Origin: Phragmites australis
Taxonomy: Eukaryota > Streptophyta > Magnoliopsida > Poales > Poaceae
Direction: 5' to 3'
Assembly (NCBI RefSeq): GCF_958298935.1
Contig: NC_084927.1
Span: forward strand, 37,080,501 to 37,144,500
DNA: 64,000 nucleotides
Numbering within the stretch: position 1 is the first letter of the stretch; every line of letters starts with the position of its first letter. Of the stretch, positions 12,290 through 24,676 are shown piece after piece. The notes beneath the pieces are model-generated. The model saw nothing but the letters and a program-made list of their open reading frames with translations. It made no database searches and was not told where the DNA came from. Position numbers and translations under genes: made by a program.

Positions 12290-12644
12290 TGAGCATGTCA
12301 TACGTAGGCTGCTAGCTCTTGCAGCTGTTTTGTACAATCCCAAATGAAAGAGTACCAAGTGCGATGCAAATTACGCAATACTTGATTTATTGACCGAGAT
12401 TGGCTTATATATATGGACTTTACATGGGTTAACCAAAACAAATCGATCAAGAGATTACATGCCATGTTTGTTAGGCAGAAGATGGAAAGCATGGCGATGG
12501 CGCCACGTGTTTCACGACCGCCGAAGCATGCATGGGCCATCTCTCTCGTGTTTCACGAGCGGCAGTACCGCAGCATGGCGTTGATCGCTACGACGTTTAG
12601 CGTTTGGTCTGTGGGTTTGCGCATATTTTTTGGTCCCTAGTTTC
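12290..12644. other. Spacer between LTR elements
   Basis: Short AT-rich to mixed sequence between the TRIM-like element and the truncated gypsy element. No gene or repeat structure recognised. Confidence 0.4.
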
Positions 12645-14708
12645 AGCTTGATCGACAGCTCAACGGAGTCAGGGAGATGCGAATGCCGCCCATTGGCCTG
12701 CCGTGGAGATGAGGATGGCTCCGCCCCTGAGCCATTGGATCCATATGCTCCATCAGCATATATTGTCCAGATATCTTGGGGAGGGGCCTTTAGGGGTCCT
12801 CTGGATGGGGAGTCCACTTAGCGATGAAGTTTGTTAGGACATGTGACTTAGTGGTCATGCATGTTACGAATCTCACCACGAAGGGTGCCAGTTCTATCGC
12901 CCACTTGCTTATGTGTCTCATCTCCTCCAGATTCTGGAACATGTCACCCAGGGGGTATGAGGTTGCTACAGTGATGTCGTGGGCGAGAAAGTAGTGCTGG
13001 AGATTACGGGAGGCCATCAAGAGGGCATATGCCACCATTTCGAGCTGCATGTAGCATGTCTTAGCATCAGTTAGGGTCTCCAAAATGTGGTAAACCGACC
13101 TCCGAATAGTGCGGCCTTCCTTCTCATCCTCCCGTACGAATACGCTGCTCACGACGGAGGCAGAGGAGGATACGTACAAGAGGAGCCCCTCACCCGCAAC
13201 GCGTATGGAGAGCGTCTGGAGGCTGGAGAGGTGAGTTTTGAGGGCCTCTAAGGCATCTTGGCACTTCGCCGTCCATGTGAATGGTTTGGAGCCCCTCAAC
13301 GTTTTAAAGAATGGAAGGTTGTGATCAACAGACTTGGCAAGGAAACGGCTGAGGGATGCTAAGCGACCAGACAGGTGTTGGACGTCCTTCAAATTGGTGG
13401 GGGTGCTATTTCAGTAATGGCACGAATTTTGCTGGGGTTAGCCTCGATGCCACGCCTGGAGCGAAGTACTCTAGCAATCTTCTAACTTTGGCACCGAAGA
13501 CGCATTTCTCCAGGTTGAGTTGTATATCGGCAACCCAAAGGCTATTGAAGGTTTCTTGATGGTCCACAATGTTGTCTGCTTCAAGCTTGCTCTTCACAAC
13601 TATATTGTTGACGTAGGCCTCCATTTTGTGTCCCAACTGTTGTTGCTCTAGGATTTTCTGCACTATGCGGGAGAAGGTGGCTCCAGCATTCCAGAGACTA
13701 AAAAGCATCCGAACATAGCAATACACCTTGAATGGGGTGATGAAGTTGGTCATGCCCTCATCTTCAGCGACCATCCACACCTAGTCGCACCCAGAGTACG
13801 CATCCAGGAAGCTTAATAACTCGCATCCAGCAGTGGAGTCAACCAGCTGGTCTATGCAAGGGAGTGAGTATGGGTCTTGAGGGCAGACTTTGTTGAGCAC
13901 CGTGAAGTCGATGCATATGTGTCATTTCCCATTATGCTTCTTGACCAGGACGGTATTTGATAGCCATTATGAGTGGATAACTTCCCGGATGACGTTGGCC
14001 TTCAGTAGCTTCTGCACCTCCTCCTTCGCGGCCTTCACTCATTCGATTGATAGTTTGCAAAGCCCCTATTGTATAGGCCTAGCATGCATGTCGACCCAGA
14101 GGGTATGCTCAATGATGCGGTGATCAACTCCGGGGAGGTTCTGCGGAGACCATGTGAATACATTGGAGTTGTCCCCTAGAAGGGCTACTAGCTGGGCTTC
14201 TTACTCCAGAGCAAGGTATACCCCGATTTGGAACATTCGGTCAGGGTTCCTCATACCCAACAGAATGTGCTTAACGTCCCCCTCCGATTAGGGCTTCAAA
14301 GGGATCCGATACTCAGGGCACGCCGGAGGGGGTCTTCAGTCATGTTGTGAACCTGGTGGCTATCGAGTGGGATGAGGTGCCTGTATTTGATGTGCCTAGC
14401 CAGGTGTTGATCACCGTGGATGGAGATCAAACCCTGGGGCGCAGGCATCTTCACGAATAGGTAGTTGTGATGGGGGACTGCTCTGAACTGGTTAAGGGTA
14501 CCCCGGCCCAGGATGACGTTGTAGGTGTAAGGTGTGTCTACAACGTCGAAGGTGATCATCTTGGTCTACATAGCGGGGCCTTCACCGAAAAAGACCGGTA
14601 GTTCTATTCGACACAGGGCATCAAGGGGAGCCTCATTGAATCCTTGAAGAGCCCTTAGGGTTGAGGAGAGTTGGCTCCGCGAAATGCGGAGCTGGTCAAA
14701 GGCATGTA

Positions 14709-15750
14709 CGGTAGGGGACGCTCCGGAGCATTCCCAGAGTGGCAGCATGCCCCAGGCTGATAGTCGGACGAGGGATACTGGTGCATTCTACACGGGGCAT
14801 GACAATCCCATAACACCGAAGATTACCAAACCCTCATCACCTTCCGAGAAGAATACCTTGAGAGGCAAGTAGCACACTCAGCGGGGGACAGGGTCGGCGA
14901 CGAGCAGCGTGGAGGTCGTAGGCTGGTAGCAGACCGCCAGATTAACCACTTGGCCTTGCCAAACTATCCCCCGCTGGCTCCACCTCCGCCACCGCTGCTA
15001 CCCACGGTGCAGCACGTCGACGAGGAGGATCATTCTAGGAATGTAGTCCTCGCCATAACTGGAGGAGGACCTTTCGGTGGCTCCTCAAAGCGGCAGCGAC
15101 GCGACTATGCACAGGAGGTCAACCACGTCGGGGCCACCATCATCCACCACCAAATCCCTAGATGGGCCGAAGCCTCGATGACATTCGCCCATGATGATGC
15201 TATGAGGATGTTGGCGGTGATGACTAGCGCGCTGGTATAGGGGAAGTTTATCCTCATAGCATCATCATGGGCGAATGTCATCGAGGCTTCGGCCCATCTA
15301 GGGATTTGGTGGTGGATGATGGTGGCCCCGACGTGGTTGACCTCCTGTGCATAGTCGCGTCGCTGCCGCTTTGAGGAGCCACCGAAAGGTCCTCCTCCAG
15401 TTATGGCGAGGACTACATTCCTAGAATGATCCTCCTCGTCGACGTGCTGCACCGTGGGTAGCAGCGGTGGCGGAGGTGGAGCCAGCGGGGGATAGTTTGG
15501 CAAGGCCAAGTGGTTAATCTGGCGGTCTGCTACCAGCCTACGACCTCCACGCTGCTCGTCGCCGACCCTGTCCCCCGCTGAGTGTGCTACTTGCCTCTCA
15601 AGGTATTCTTCTCGGAAGGTGATGAGGGTTTGGTAATCTTCGGTGTTATGGGATTGTCATGCCCCGTGTAGAATGCACCAGTATCCCTCGTCCGACTATC
15701 AGCCTGGGGCATGCTGCCACTCTGGGAATGCTCCGGAGCGTCCCCTACCG
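14709..15750. repeat. 501-bp near-perfect inverted repeat with 40-bp spacer
   Basis: The arms are 14709-15209 and 15250-15750, exactly 501 bp each with no length difference. Every segment I compared was an exact reverse complement. The 40-bp spacer is 15210-15249. Both strands therefore encode the same peptide (beginning MALPNYPPLAPPPPP). The right arm and spacer are the correctly oriented gag-to-protease sequence. The left arm is an inverted copy standing where the protease active-site segment should be. Confidence 0.92.
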
Positions 15751-17100
15751 CGCCCCTTAGAATAGACGGGTTCGGAGCCCCTTGGGCTTGAGTGATGTTG
15801 TGAATGTCACACCGTTGTCGTTGTTGGGCCTTCGTACCCTAGAGCCTTCGGGCTCCTCGAAGCCCCTTTTTGCCGACAGAGGCGGCGGGGCATGCGAGGA
15901 GCCTGATTGTGAGATCAGCTTCTCGTGCTTGATGCTGGGGCCGTGGTGAGAAGCACGAACTCCCGGCAGAACCGCTCTTCCTCCGCCTGTTCATATTCCT
16001 CAAATTTGCATATGAGGGTGCTCATTGAGCGCACCGGGTGTTGATGTAGCTGATCAAAGAGAGGTTCAGAGGCCAGGCCTTGGGTTGGGCATCGATGACC
16101 GATGATTTTGAAATAACCTTTACCTAGGCCTTGGTTCGGGTGAACCTCTGGAAGTACTGCCGGAGGGTCTCACCTGGCTATTGCTTAATTGCATACATGC
16201 TCCCTGAGGTTATCGGCTCAACGAAGTTACCCTAAAAGTTGTTGCAGTAGGAGTCTCTAAGTTGGGCCCAGGCATAGATGTACCCAGTCTCAAGCGTCTA
16301 AAACCACCGAAGGGCTACCCACTCCAGATTGAGAGGAAAAAACTTGGCTATGATGGCGTGCCTGCCTCCGTTAGCCTCGATGGTGAGGGTGTGTGCTCGA
16401 GTGAACTCCTCCAGATCTGAATCACCTTGAATTTAGGCAATTTGGGGGCCTATAACCCATTTGGAAAGGGTATGACCTGTAGGTCTACCTAAAGGAGAGA
16501 GTCGGAGTAGACGAGTGGGGCCTCACGTCGACGGGCTTGAAGCTTCACTGCCTATTGGTCGATTGTGGACGATGCATAGTGATGATGCATTGTGACAACG
16601 AGGCCCTCGTTGGCCCCTGGAGCCCGGGCCAGCGTAGCGTTGGCCTCTACAGGTGCTACCCAATGACCGTGTGGATAGGTGGTTGTGCCACCCACAGGGC
16701 TGCCTGCAACTCCTTCAGCTGAGCTAGGAGAGCTGCTACATGTGTCTGCTAGCCGAACACGACGGCTTGTGCGGTTGTGGCCTCAACCGCATCCCCCTAG
16801 GGCACCCCGAGGTCCGCACCTTGTTGTCGTCGTAAGGCCTCCGGACCGACGGGGTCCCTAGTGTCAACCATGGCCAGAGATGTGTCTGGACTGCCGTTGG
16901 CCCCTCGGTCCTCGTTTTGGCTTGTGCAGGGGTTGGCGTCAGTGAAGCATGAGTTTGGGTGTGACGGCTACGTGGACCTTTGCACAAGCGTGGCCGAAGA
17001 ATTGGCCGCCTAGGCCGTCGCCCCAGCAGTCTTCTTCTTTAGTGGCATCCTACCTCTCCTAGTGCTTTTACATTTATTCTCTCCCCATGGACGACGTCAC

Positions 17101-17735
17101 TGTTGGTGAAAGAAATTGTCTTTCATGAACAAAGTATGACTAGAGCTAAGTCACAAGAATGGCTCGAGCTTGAAGGAGAGGCAGAGACAGAGGGAACACC
17201 AAAGTTGTCTGAGCAATCTTTCTGTTTTTTTGCTTTTGACTTGATGGTTAAGGATCTGTATTTATACTGATATTTAGAGTATAAATATATAAATATGCAA
17301 ATAGAAGGCAAACAGATGTATATGTCTTATAATGTACAACCAGAAAGTGGGCTAGCCCAGTTAATTCTCCATATGGCTGGTAAGGTGGTTGTTCTAGCGA
17401 CGGGTCGTCCATTCCGGCGTTGCACGATACTAGCATGTCAGGTGACCACCACTTATGCCATCGTATCAGACGGCTACCACTTGCACTATCATGTCAGGCA
17501 ACCACCACCTGTACCAGAATTAAATGTTGATCACCTCGCTGCACGTGGAGGTGACTTACGGATCCCCTCCTAGTTAATCTTTTTAAAGGATTGAAGACTC
17601 TAGGGTCCAGAGGCATAACCTCCAGGATCGCCCTAGAGCCCCAACCCCTGGAGGGGGTCGGAGTCTAGTGGTCTTCGGGTCCAAACCACCAGGGGCAAGG
17701 GACATCGGTGGTTTTTAATGGCGATTCCCTCAACA
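17101..17735 (-). repeat. 5' LTR of the gypsy element
   Basis: A 635-bp LTR with TGTTGG and CAACA inverted termini. A minus-strand TATAAATA box lies at 17259-17266, giving a U3 of about 470 bp. Immediately internal to it (minus strand, from 17100 down) is gtgacgtcgtccatggggag, which resembles the TGGCGCCGTCTGTGGGGA-type primer site of grass gypsy elements. Confidence 0.75.
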
Positions 17736-19260
17736 CTACCCCTTTTCTCTCCTCTAGTAAGCCTTTTTCCACACCTGTCAGACCCTATCTTGAGTTTTCA
17801 TATGCCTCGTATTAATTCGTGTGTTAGTAGATTAATAGCTGATACGCATAAATTAATATGATAGCTGCACAACCATACTTCAATTAATATTGCAGCGTAA
17901 AGGTCTGCCAAAACCGCACCATTACTTCGGATGGATGCTTTCTTCAAAAACTGCGTGTAGTTGTAGGGCTAGCATGTGTACGTGCGTTAGGTGCGTGTGG
18001 TGTGGGTTCGTATGTGTAGGGTGAGTGCGCGCGCGTTTATGTTCATATACTACAGCTGTATTCAGTGGTGAAGAGAAAAAATCGTCCTATCGCAGCTTCG
18101 TAGCTAATTAACTACCATGTCTAAGTACTACGTAACCACTCGTACCTGCCCTCTAGTTCTATCCAATCAATTAGACCATATATGTAACACAAGGTCAAAG
18201 CCAATTTGAATTTGGACTGTTGGAAAGTGGTTAAAATAAGATGCGGCGAAGCAACGAGGATATGCCCGAATGCCTGATAGAGAGCAAAACTATAGTAGTC
18301 TACCTGTCCAATCAATCTGTTAATGATATGGTACGTGGAGTCCGATACACGTGCTGGAAATTAAATATACCACTCTAGCAGAAGACTGTGGTTCAAGAAA
18401 TGGAGATGTTGAAAAGTTTGAAGAAATACTCGTGCATTTGGAATGAATTTAGCTTTCTCCCTCCAATCGACTAGCTCTCCAAGCAAATGAGACTTTCCAA
18501 GCTAGCCCACTTGGATGCAGAAAGTAGTTGACTGGTCAGATATGGTTTGGTGCATGCAGACTTGTCGTGCTAGCAAATTAATTTGTCCAAACACATCTGG
18601 CCAGGAATTAACAAGTAACAGCGCCGGAATAGGTCGCCGTCGAATTCCCGTAAACAACTCACCTGCTGCTTCATGGTCCTCCCTTATCTGCTCCTTAACT
18701 GAAAGCTGTGTCGTCTTGATGAGTATGTAGCCAAAGTCCATTTTCCTCGTCGCAAGCCCTGGCCAGTTCCCCTCCCTACAATTTTTTTTTATAGACGAAA
18801 GGCCACGTTCAATTCGGTCATGTTTTACTGAAAGCAAAAGGCCTAGCTAATCATTACTAGCTCCGTCCTTAATTTCGTCTTTGTTTAGGATATATATCTC
18901 TATTATTTAAAAAATACGTAGTGATTCTCGTACTAAACATAACGTCCTGCTTCTAATCTTATAGGCTATCTTTAAATTTCGCAGAAATTACTCATCTCAT
19001 ATCCACTCCGTACGTGTTCCACTTCCAGAAATCATGTTCCCGTGTTTTACCTCTGGCTCACACGCCTACTGCCCAACACGCTACGCACCATACATGTCGG
19101 TCGCCTCCGGTAACTCACCCGCACATAGACGAACCCAATGACTAATCCACCCAATGTGTGAACGTTGCGTCTCGTTTTTCTTTCTTTCCTTCCCTCTGCA
19201 TGCTCACCAACTCCCTTCCAGCGCTGAACATACCACGGCCAGTTCGACACTGGCATCCAT
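17736..19260. other. Intergenic upstream of the coumaroyltransferase gene
   Basis: No gene recognised. Open frames of 60-110 codons on the minus strand (18121-18315, 18502-18837) have no recognisable domain. The last few hundred bases probably include the promoter of the downstream acyltransferase. Confidence 0.4.
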
Positions 19261-19267
19261 CCCTCTC

Positions 19268-19276
19268 TCTATATAT
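19268..19276 (+). promoter_or_regulatory. TATA box of the coumaroyltransferase gene
   Basis: ctctatatattgc lies 160-170 bp before the start codon at 19437, leaving a 5' UTR of about 135 nt if transcription begins about 30 bp downstream. Position and sequence fit a plant TATA box; there is no direct proof. Confidence 0.5.
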
Positions 19277-19436
19277 TGCAATGGACGCTAGCTCATCTGC
19301 CGCACCCGCAGCATCCAACATCGCAGAGACACACGCCTTGGCCGCTCAAGAACGTACACTTCCTACCTAGTAATTTGCAGTGAGTAAGTTCGTTACCAGC
19401 TTTCCAACTTCGTACGACGTACATTATATTCTTCAG

Positions 19437-20762
19437 ATGAAGATCACCGTGCAGTCGTCCAAGGCCGTCAAGCCTGCCTACGGCGGCGGCGGCGGCCGGG
19501 TCGCTCCGGCCACCACAACCGACGTCGTGCCGCTCACGGTGTTCGACAAGGCCAACTTCGACACGTACATCTCTGTCATCTACGCCTTCCGCCCGCCGGC
19601 CCCGGCCAATGCCATCCTCGAGGCGGGGCTTGCCAAGGCGCTGGCTGAGTATCGCGAGTGGGCGGGGCGCCTAGGCGTGGACGCCAACGGCGACCGCGCC
19701 ATCCTGCTCAACGACGAGGGCGCGCGGTTCGTCGAGGCCACGGCCGACGTCACGCTCGACAGCGTCATGCCGCTCAAGCCCACGCCGTAGGTGCTGAGCC
19801 TGCACCCAAGCGGCGACGACGCGGTGGAGCTCATGCTCATCCAGGTCACGCGGTTCGCGTGCGGGTCCCTCGTCGTGGGCTTCACCACGCAGCACATCGT
19901 CGCCGACGGCCGCGCAACGAACAACTTTTTTCTCGCGTGGAGCCAGGCCACCCGCGGGGTCGCCGTCGATCCTGTCCCCGTGCGCGACCGCGAGTCCTTC
20001 TTCACGCCCCGCGACCCGCCGTTGATCGAGTTCGAGCACCGCGGCGTCGAGTTCAAGCCGTACGAGAAGCAGGTGGACAGCAACGACGTCCACATCCACG
20101 CCAGCGACGACGAGGTGGTGATACAAAAGGTCCACTTCAGCCGGGAGTTCATCTCCAAGCTCAAGTCACAGGCGTCGGCGGGCGCGCACCGGCCGTACAG
20201 CACGTTGCAGTGCGTGGTGGCGCACCTCTGGCGGTGCATGACGACGGCGCGAGGGCTGGACGAGGGCGAGGCAACCAGCGTGTGCATCGCCGTGGACGGG
20301 CGCGCGCGGATGAGCCCGCAGGTGCCAGACGGCTACACCGGCAACGTCGTGCTGTGGGCGCGGCCCACCGCCACTGCACGGGAGCTCGTGACGAAGCCCC
20401 TGCAGCACGCGGTGGAGCTGATCAACAAGGAGGTGGCCCGGATCAACGATGGCTACTTCAAGTCGTTCATCGACTTCGCGAACTCCGGGGCGGTGGAGAA
20501 GGAGCGGCTGGTGGCGACGGCCGACGCGGCGGAGATGGTGCTGAGCCCGAACATCGAGGTGGACAGCTGGCTGCGGATCCCGTTCTACGACCTCGATTTC
20601 GGCGGCGGCCGGCCGTTCTTCTTCATGCCCAGCTATCTGCCGGTGGAAGGCCTGCTCATCCTCCTGCCGTCCTTCGTGGGAGACGGGAGCGTGGACGCCT
20701 ACGTGCCGCTGTTCAGCCGCAACATGGACACCTTCAAGAAGTGCTGCTACTCCATGGACTAG
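19437..20762 (+). pseudogene. ACT: Agmatine coumaroyltransferase-like BAHD acyltransferase with one in-frame stop
   Basis: BAHD enzymes transfer CoA-activated acyl groups in the cytosol. Agmatine coumaroyltransferase makes p-coumaroylagmatine, precursor of antifungal hordatines in barley. One uninterrupted-length frame of 442 codons starts [17 protein letters not shown] and ends CCYSMD. It holds the catalytic motif HIVAD (His about 153, Asp about 157) and a DFGGG variant of the DFGWG motif near residue 387. Length (441 positions) and sequence flow match barley ACT closely. A single TAG at 19788-19790, in MPLKPTP-stop-VLSLHP, interrupts it after 117 codons. Homologues have Glu (GAG) there, so one G-to-T change explains the stop. 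The frame continues perfectly afterwards, so the allele is either very recently inactivated or contains a sequencing error. Hydroxycinnamoyl-putrescine or -tyramine transferase is the alternative substrate class. Confidence 0.85.
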
Positions 20763-21524
20763 GCTAAACTAAACTAGCCGTGCATGCACTTGCTCTGAAC
20801 GTGCATTCACGTGTGGTACTAGTTATTGTTTCTAGGAGTTCATTCAATTGTCAACGATGTTTTGGTAGACTGAATAAATGATGTTTTAATCTCCGTATAA
20901 GAAATGAATGTTTAATCCAGTGCTCGATTCAGATTTGATACTATATATGATATTGGTGGTGATTGGATACATATATCAATTGGACTAGCAATTAACCATT
21001 TAACCTCCAAAGTGTTATGGATCAGCTGCATGATTCAGATTCGTCAGTTCCTGAAAGATGGAGCTCTCAGTTCTGCTTTCTCTTCGTTTCTGAAGGATTT
21101 TTGTTTTTCATATGCAGGTCGTTCCCATGTGCTCTCCAAGGACCGATCGATGAGTTGCCACCCAATCTGTCATGAAATTCCCTCGTGAGAGATAGAAGAA
21201 GTTGCAGGCGCGTCTTGATCTCTGACATGCCGTTTTCACCCTACACAGGGTCGGGCGCGCGCGGCTTCTCGATCGAGCTCGATCGCTACCAGATGTATTG
21301 TATTAGTAGCTGCAATTTAGCACCCAAAGCGACATCCAGCTACCAAGCAGCGGAGCATTAGCATCGCCAATTAGAGCTGTCCCCGTCCATCAGTTAAGGC
21401 GGCCATATCTTCTTGCCGGTTTGTCTTGGCTGCATATCATGAGCTGCTCTGCGGCAGAGCACTACAAAAGCCCAACCATGGCAGCACACGATGCAGAGGC
21501 AGCTGCAGCAGCAGTCACAGCGAC
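20763..21524. other. Acyltransferase 3' UTR and protease promoter region
   Basis: A plant polyadenylation signal, aataaa, lies at 20873-20878, about 110 bp after the acyltransferase stop. The remainder is presumably the promoter and leader of the cysteine protease gene. No further gene was seen. Confidence 0.5.
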
Positions 21525-22926
21525 ATGGCTGCTTCTTCCTCCTTCCTTGCTCTTCTTCTTCTAACGATATGCTGCGGCCTTCTCACGTCTTCCTGGGCAA
21601 CGTCGTCTAGGACGACCCAAGAAGACCTGCTGATGGACAGGTTCCACTGCTGGATGGAGAGGCACAACCGGTCGTACCCGACCGCCGACGAGAAGTTGCG
21701 CCGCTTCGAGGTGTACCGCCGGAACGTGGAGCACATCGAGGCCACGAACCGGGAGGGGAAGCTCAGCTACACGCTCGGCGAGAACCAGTTCACCGACCTC
21801 ACCAGCGAGGAGTTCCTGGCCACGTACACCGGCAGGGTTGTGCTGCCGGAGGTGGCCGATGACGAGGACGGAGGTGAGATGGTGATAACGACGCTTGCCG
21901 GGGATGTCACCGAGGGTGGTAACGCCGGGCACGTGAACGTATCGGCGTTGCCCGAGAGCATTGATTGGAGGAAGTTGGGTGCGGTCACGCCCGTAAAAAA
22001 TCAGGGACAGTGCGGTAAGTGGTAGCTAGCACTACCTCTTTTTTTTTTTAACTCGGATATCGATCGTTCTCCAATGCATTGTCTCTAATCATTGCTTTTC
22101 TAACTAATTGTTATTAGAAGTTATTGAAAATATAATTATTCGAAAATATTTTCCATTATAAATCTATTAATATTAGTATTAATATGTGACAAATCTTAAT
22201 ATTTTTGTGCATATTAGTTATCATTTTTTCTAAAATTTAACTGTACACGTGTCTAAACGTTATCTATTTGAGAATAAATGGAGTATATATCATATGCAGT
22301 AGTAATTCAATTGCTGACATGTTTCTTGATTCTCTTTTGTGTTGCCAGGATCTTGCTATGCTTTCGCTGTAGTAGCAGCAGTGGAAGGCCTACACCAGAT
22401 AAAGACCGGGAAGCTGGTGACTCTATCCGAGCAACAGCTCGTGGACTGTGCCAGTTTCGGCTGCTCGACGGGCATCTCCACCGGCACCTTCACATGGATC
22501 CGCAAGAACGGCGGTATCACGACGGAGGCCGACTACCCGTACACCGGCCAGAAGGGCACCTGCGACGCGGCCAAGCTCAAGCACCACGCCGTCACGATCC
22601 GCGACTACCGCGCCCTGCGCAACAACGAGCGGAAGCTAATGGAGACGGTGGCGCAGCAGCCGGTCACCGTTGCCATCGAGGCCAGCGCGGCCTTCCAGGA
22701 CTACCAGGGCGGGGTGTTCTCCGGCCCCTGCGGGTTCGTGCACAACCACATCGTGACCATCGTCGGGTACGGGAAGGACGCCGCGACGGGGAAGAAGTAT
22801 TGGATCGTGAAGAACTCGTACGGCCAGAGCTGGGGCATGGGCGGCTACATCCTGATGGAGAAGGATATCGCCGACCCGCGCGGCCTGTGTAACCTCGCAT
22901 TCTACCCTGTTTATCCCATTATGTGA
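21525..22926 (+). CDS. Papain-family (C1A) cysteine protease precursor
   Basis: A secreted or vacuolar endopeptidase. Two exons, 21525-22014 and 22349-22926, join in frame across a GT-AG intron to give 355 residues, the usual C1A length. Residues 1-25 form a signal peptide (MAASSSFLALLLLTICCGLL). The propeptide carries an ERFNIN-like helix (RRFEVYRRNVEHIEATN) and NQFTDLTSEEF. The mature enzyme starts near LPESIDWR (about 142). The active site is complete: Gln160, Cys166 (QGQCGSCYAF), His297 (HNHIVTIVGYG) and Asn319 (WIVKNSYGQSWG). Two oddities: the residue after the catalytic Cys is Tyr instead of Trp, and the usual GCNGG stretch is replaced by CASFGCSTGIS, removing a conserved disulphide neighbourhood. 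The subgroup resembles senescence-associated/SAG12-type proteases. An upstream in-frame start at 21426 is possible but would bury the signal peptide. Confidence 0.9.
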
Positions 22927-24660
22927 AGTGATCATACGTGCAAATAAGACCTATGTACGTACGCACGTACAAGTCTCGAGTCATGTCATCCTGTGTACGT
23001 ATAAAGACACGTTGCACTCGCACGTATTTGTACGTACAAGTCACGAGTCTGTGTTATAAGTGCGTCATCGATGATTTAGTGAACCGTGTGTGCTATATAT
23101 GTAATTAGGTGACCGTGTATTTGTGTGGCTAACTTCATTACACTGTTTTTTATGCTTCTTTCGATTGCAAATTCAAATTTATACGATTAATGAATAAATC
23201 TATTATTTGATTTCTGAATTTCCCTAACACTTCAGTCAAACATAATTGTATATGCATATCTTAATCATATAAAGACACGAACCATGCTCTTCACCCATTT
23301 GTCATCGCGACCGCAAGCTGTCTAGCCAGTCCAGCTCATGTCAGTTGCATCATGCATGTCTTATCAATTCTTAGCTTCGTAAGTTTCATTTGTCACTGTT
23401 ATAGGTTGCGAATCCACCATATGTGGCATATTATTACATTTACCTGATACCACCACCTTCTGTTTAGCCTAAGTCTAACTCTTGTTGGTTGTATCATGTC
23501 TTATCGATTCTCACTTCGTAGGTGTCCTTTGTCATCGTTATAGGTTATGGATCCACCATACGTAGCCTCTTGTTATATCGTGTCCTACTATTTACCTGAC
23601 ACCACCACCTTATGTTGTGCAACAATAAATTTATTGTTAATTTTTTAACTTCTCTAACTAATTAAGTCAAACTACCCTGTAGTTGCAACCACGAGGAATG
23701 TGACCCAAGCCTAGCTCTAGTGTCCCTTGTTGCCACCGTATGTTGCTGCTTAACCATCTACAACTAGCGGGTTGTGACTTGCCTCACCGCCTACTTCACA
23801 CTATGATCTTGTACTATGTGTCAACAAATCTATTATGCGATGTTTAAATTCTCCAACGAATTCAATCAAATACATCTCCCTGTCTGCCTACTGCCCCGAC
23901 CACAAGATGTGTGGCCAATTTACATGTCATGCCCTGTCGATCCATGGCTTTGCCAATGTCCGTTAATCGTTGTTGGTTGGAGATCGCGGCAACACCGTTT
24001 GCATACTGTGAGCTACGCCTTACATCGTCGCATGCCTGACATCGCGATATGTAGTTGTACGGTTCAAGACCGATATAAAGGCACCCATATCTCCCCCTAC
24101 CGATCGATTCTATGTCCCGTCTCACCGATCCATGAATTTGTGATGTCTCTTTGTTGCTACTGAAGGTCATGGATTCTATCATCTGCAGTCTACATACTGT
24201 GCCTTTTCACGCTGATTGCTTGACGTGAAAACTTTAAATGCACGGTGCTTCTAATTTTTATAGAAATCATTATACTAACTTTATTTATTTATTATTTTAA
24301 AAAAATTTCAAGCCTATATTTGATATGGGCCATTCTTTTTTTCTATGTTTAATCCCAATTTCATTATTATGAATTCTATTTTACATAGACTCTTTATTTA
24401 GATATTTTGCTTCTCAATTTGTATGAAAATCGAACTACTAATTTTTTATTATTTTTATCCTAAAATTTAGCTATTTATTAATTTTATTTTACATAGACTG
24501 TATTTTACTTTCCAATTTGTATGGAAATCAAACTACTAATTTTCTATAAATTTTAATTCTAAATTTAATCTGGACTTTTAGATAATCATAACAACAAATG
24601 GTATAGATAATTTTCTTTTTTCGATTAATGTGGTAATTTCTCCTCTTTGACAGTGATGGT
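22927..24660. other. Intergenic with diverged tandem duplications
   Basis: No gene recognised. Two diverged copies of a block of about 150 bp (about 23338-23465 and 23485-23625) share tcatgtcttatc, tcattgttataggtt-like and accaccacctt motifs. An AT-rich block is also duplicated (about 24381-24470 and 24489-24580), sharing ttacatagact, caatttgtatg and gaactactaatttt-like sequence. Confidence 0.5.
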
Positions 24661-24676
24661 GGGCTTCTTTTGTTGG

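Larger units (their letters stand above)
12645..17735 (-). mobile_element. Decayed Ty3/gypsy retrotransposon, 5' LTR to truncated RNase H
   Basis: On the minus strand the order is LTR (17101-17735), degenerate gag (about 15750-17100), protease region, reverse transcriptase (about 13406-13830) and RNase H (about 12650-13392). No integrase or 3' LTR follows, so the element is truncated near 12645. Recognisable pieces are VTFDVVDTPY-type protease sequence (here ITFDVVDTPYTYNVILGRGT), RT with LDAYSG and YVNNIVV, and RNase H with LLLYVSSSASVVSSV and LQHYFLAHDI. The polymerase active site has both Asp of YVDD changed to Asn. An in-frame stop follows LDAYSGCD, and gag has many stops. It cannot encode a working enzyme set. 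Confidence 0.9.

Noticed and set aside
19658..20767. 369-codon plus-strand frame overlapping the coumaroyltransferase
   Set aside because: An out-of-frame shadow of the BAHD gene, Arg/Ala-rich; the BAHD frame carries the motifs.
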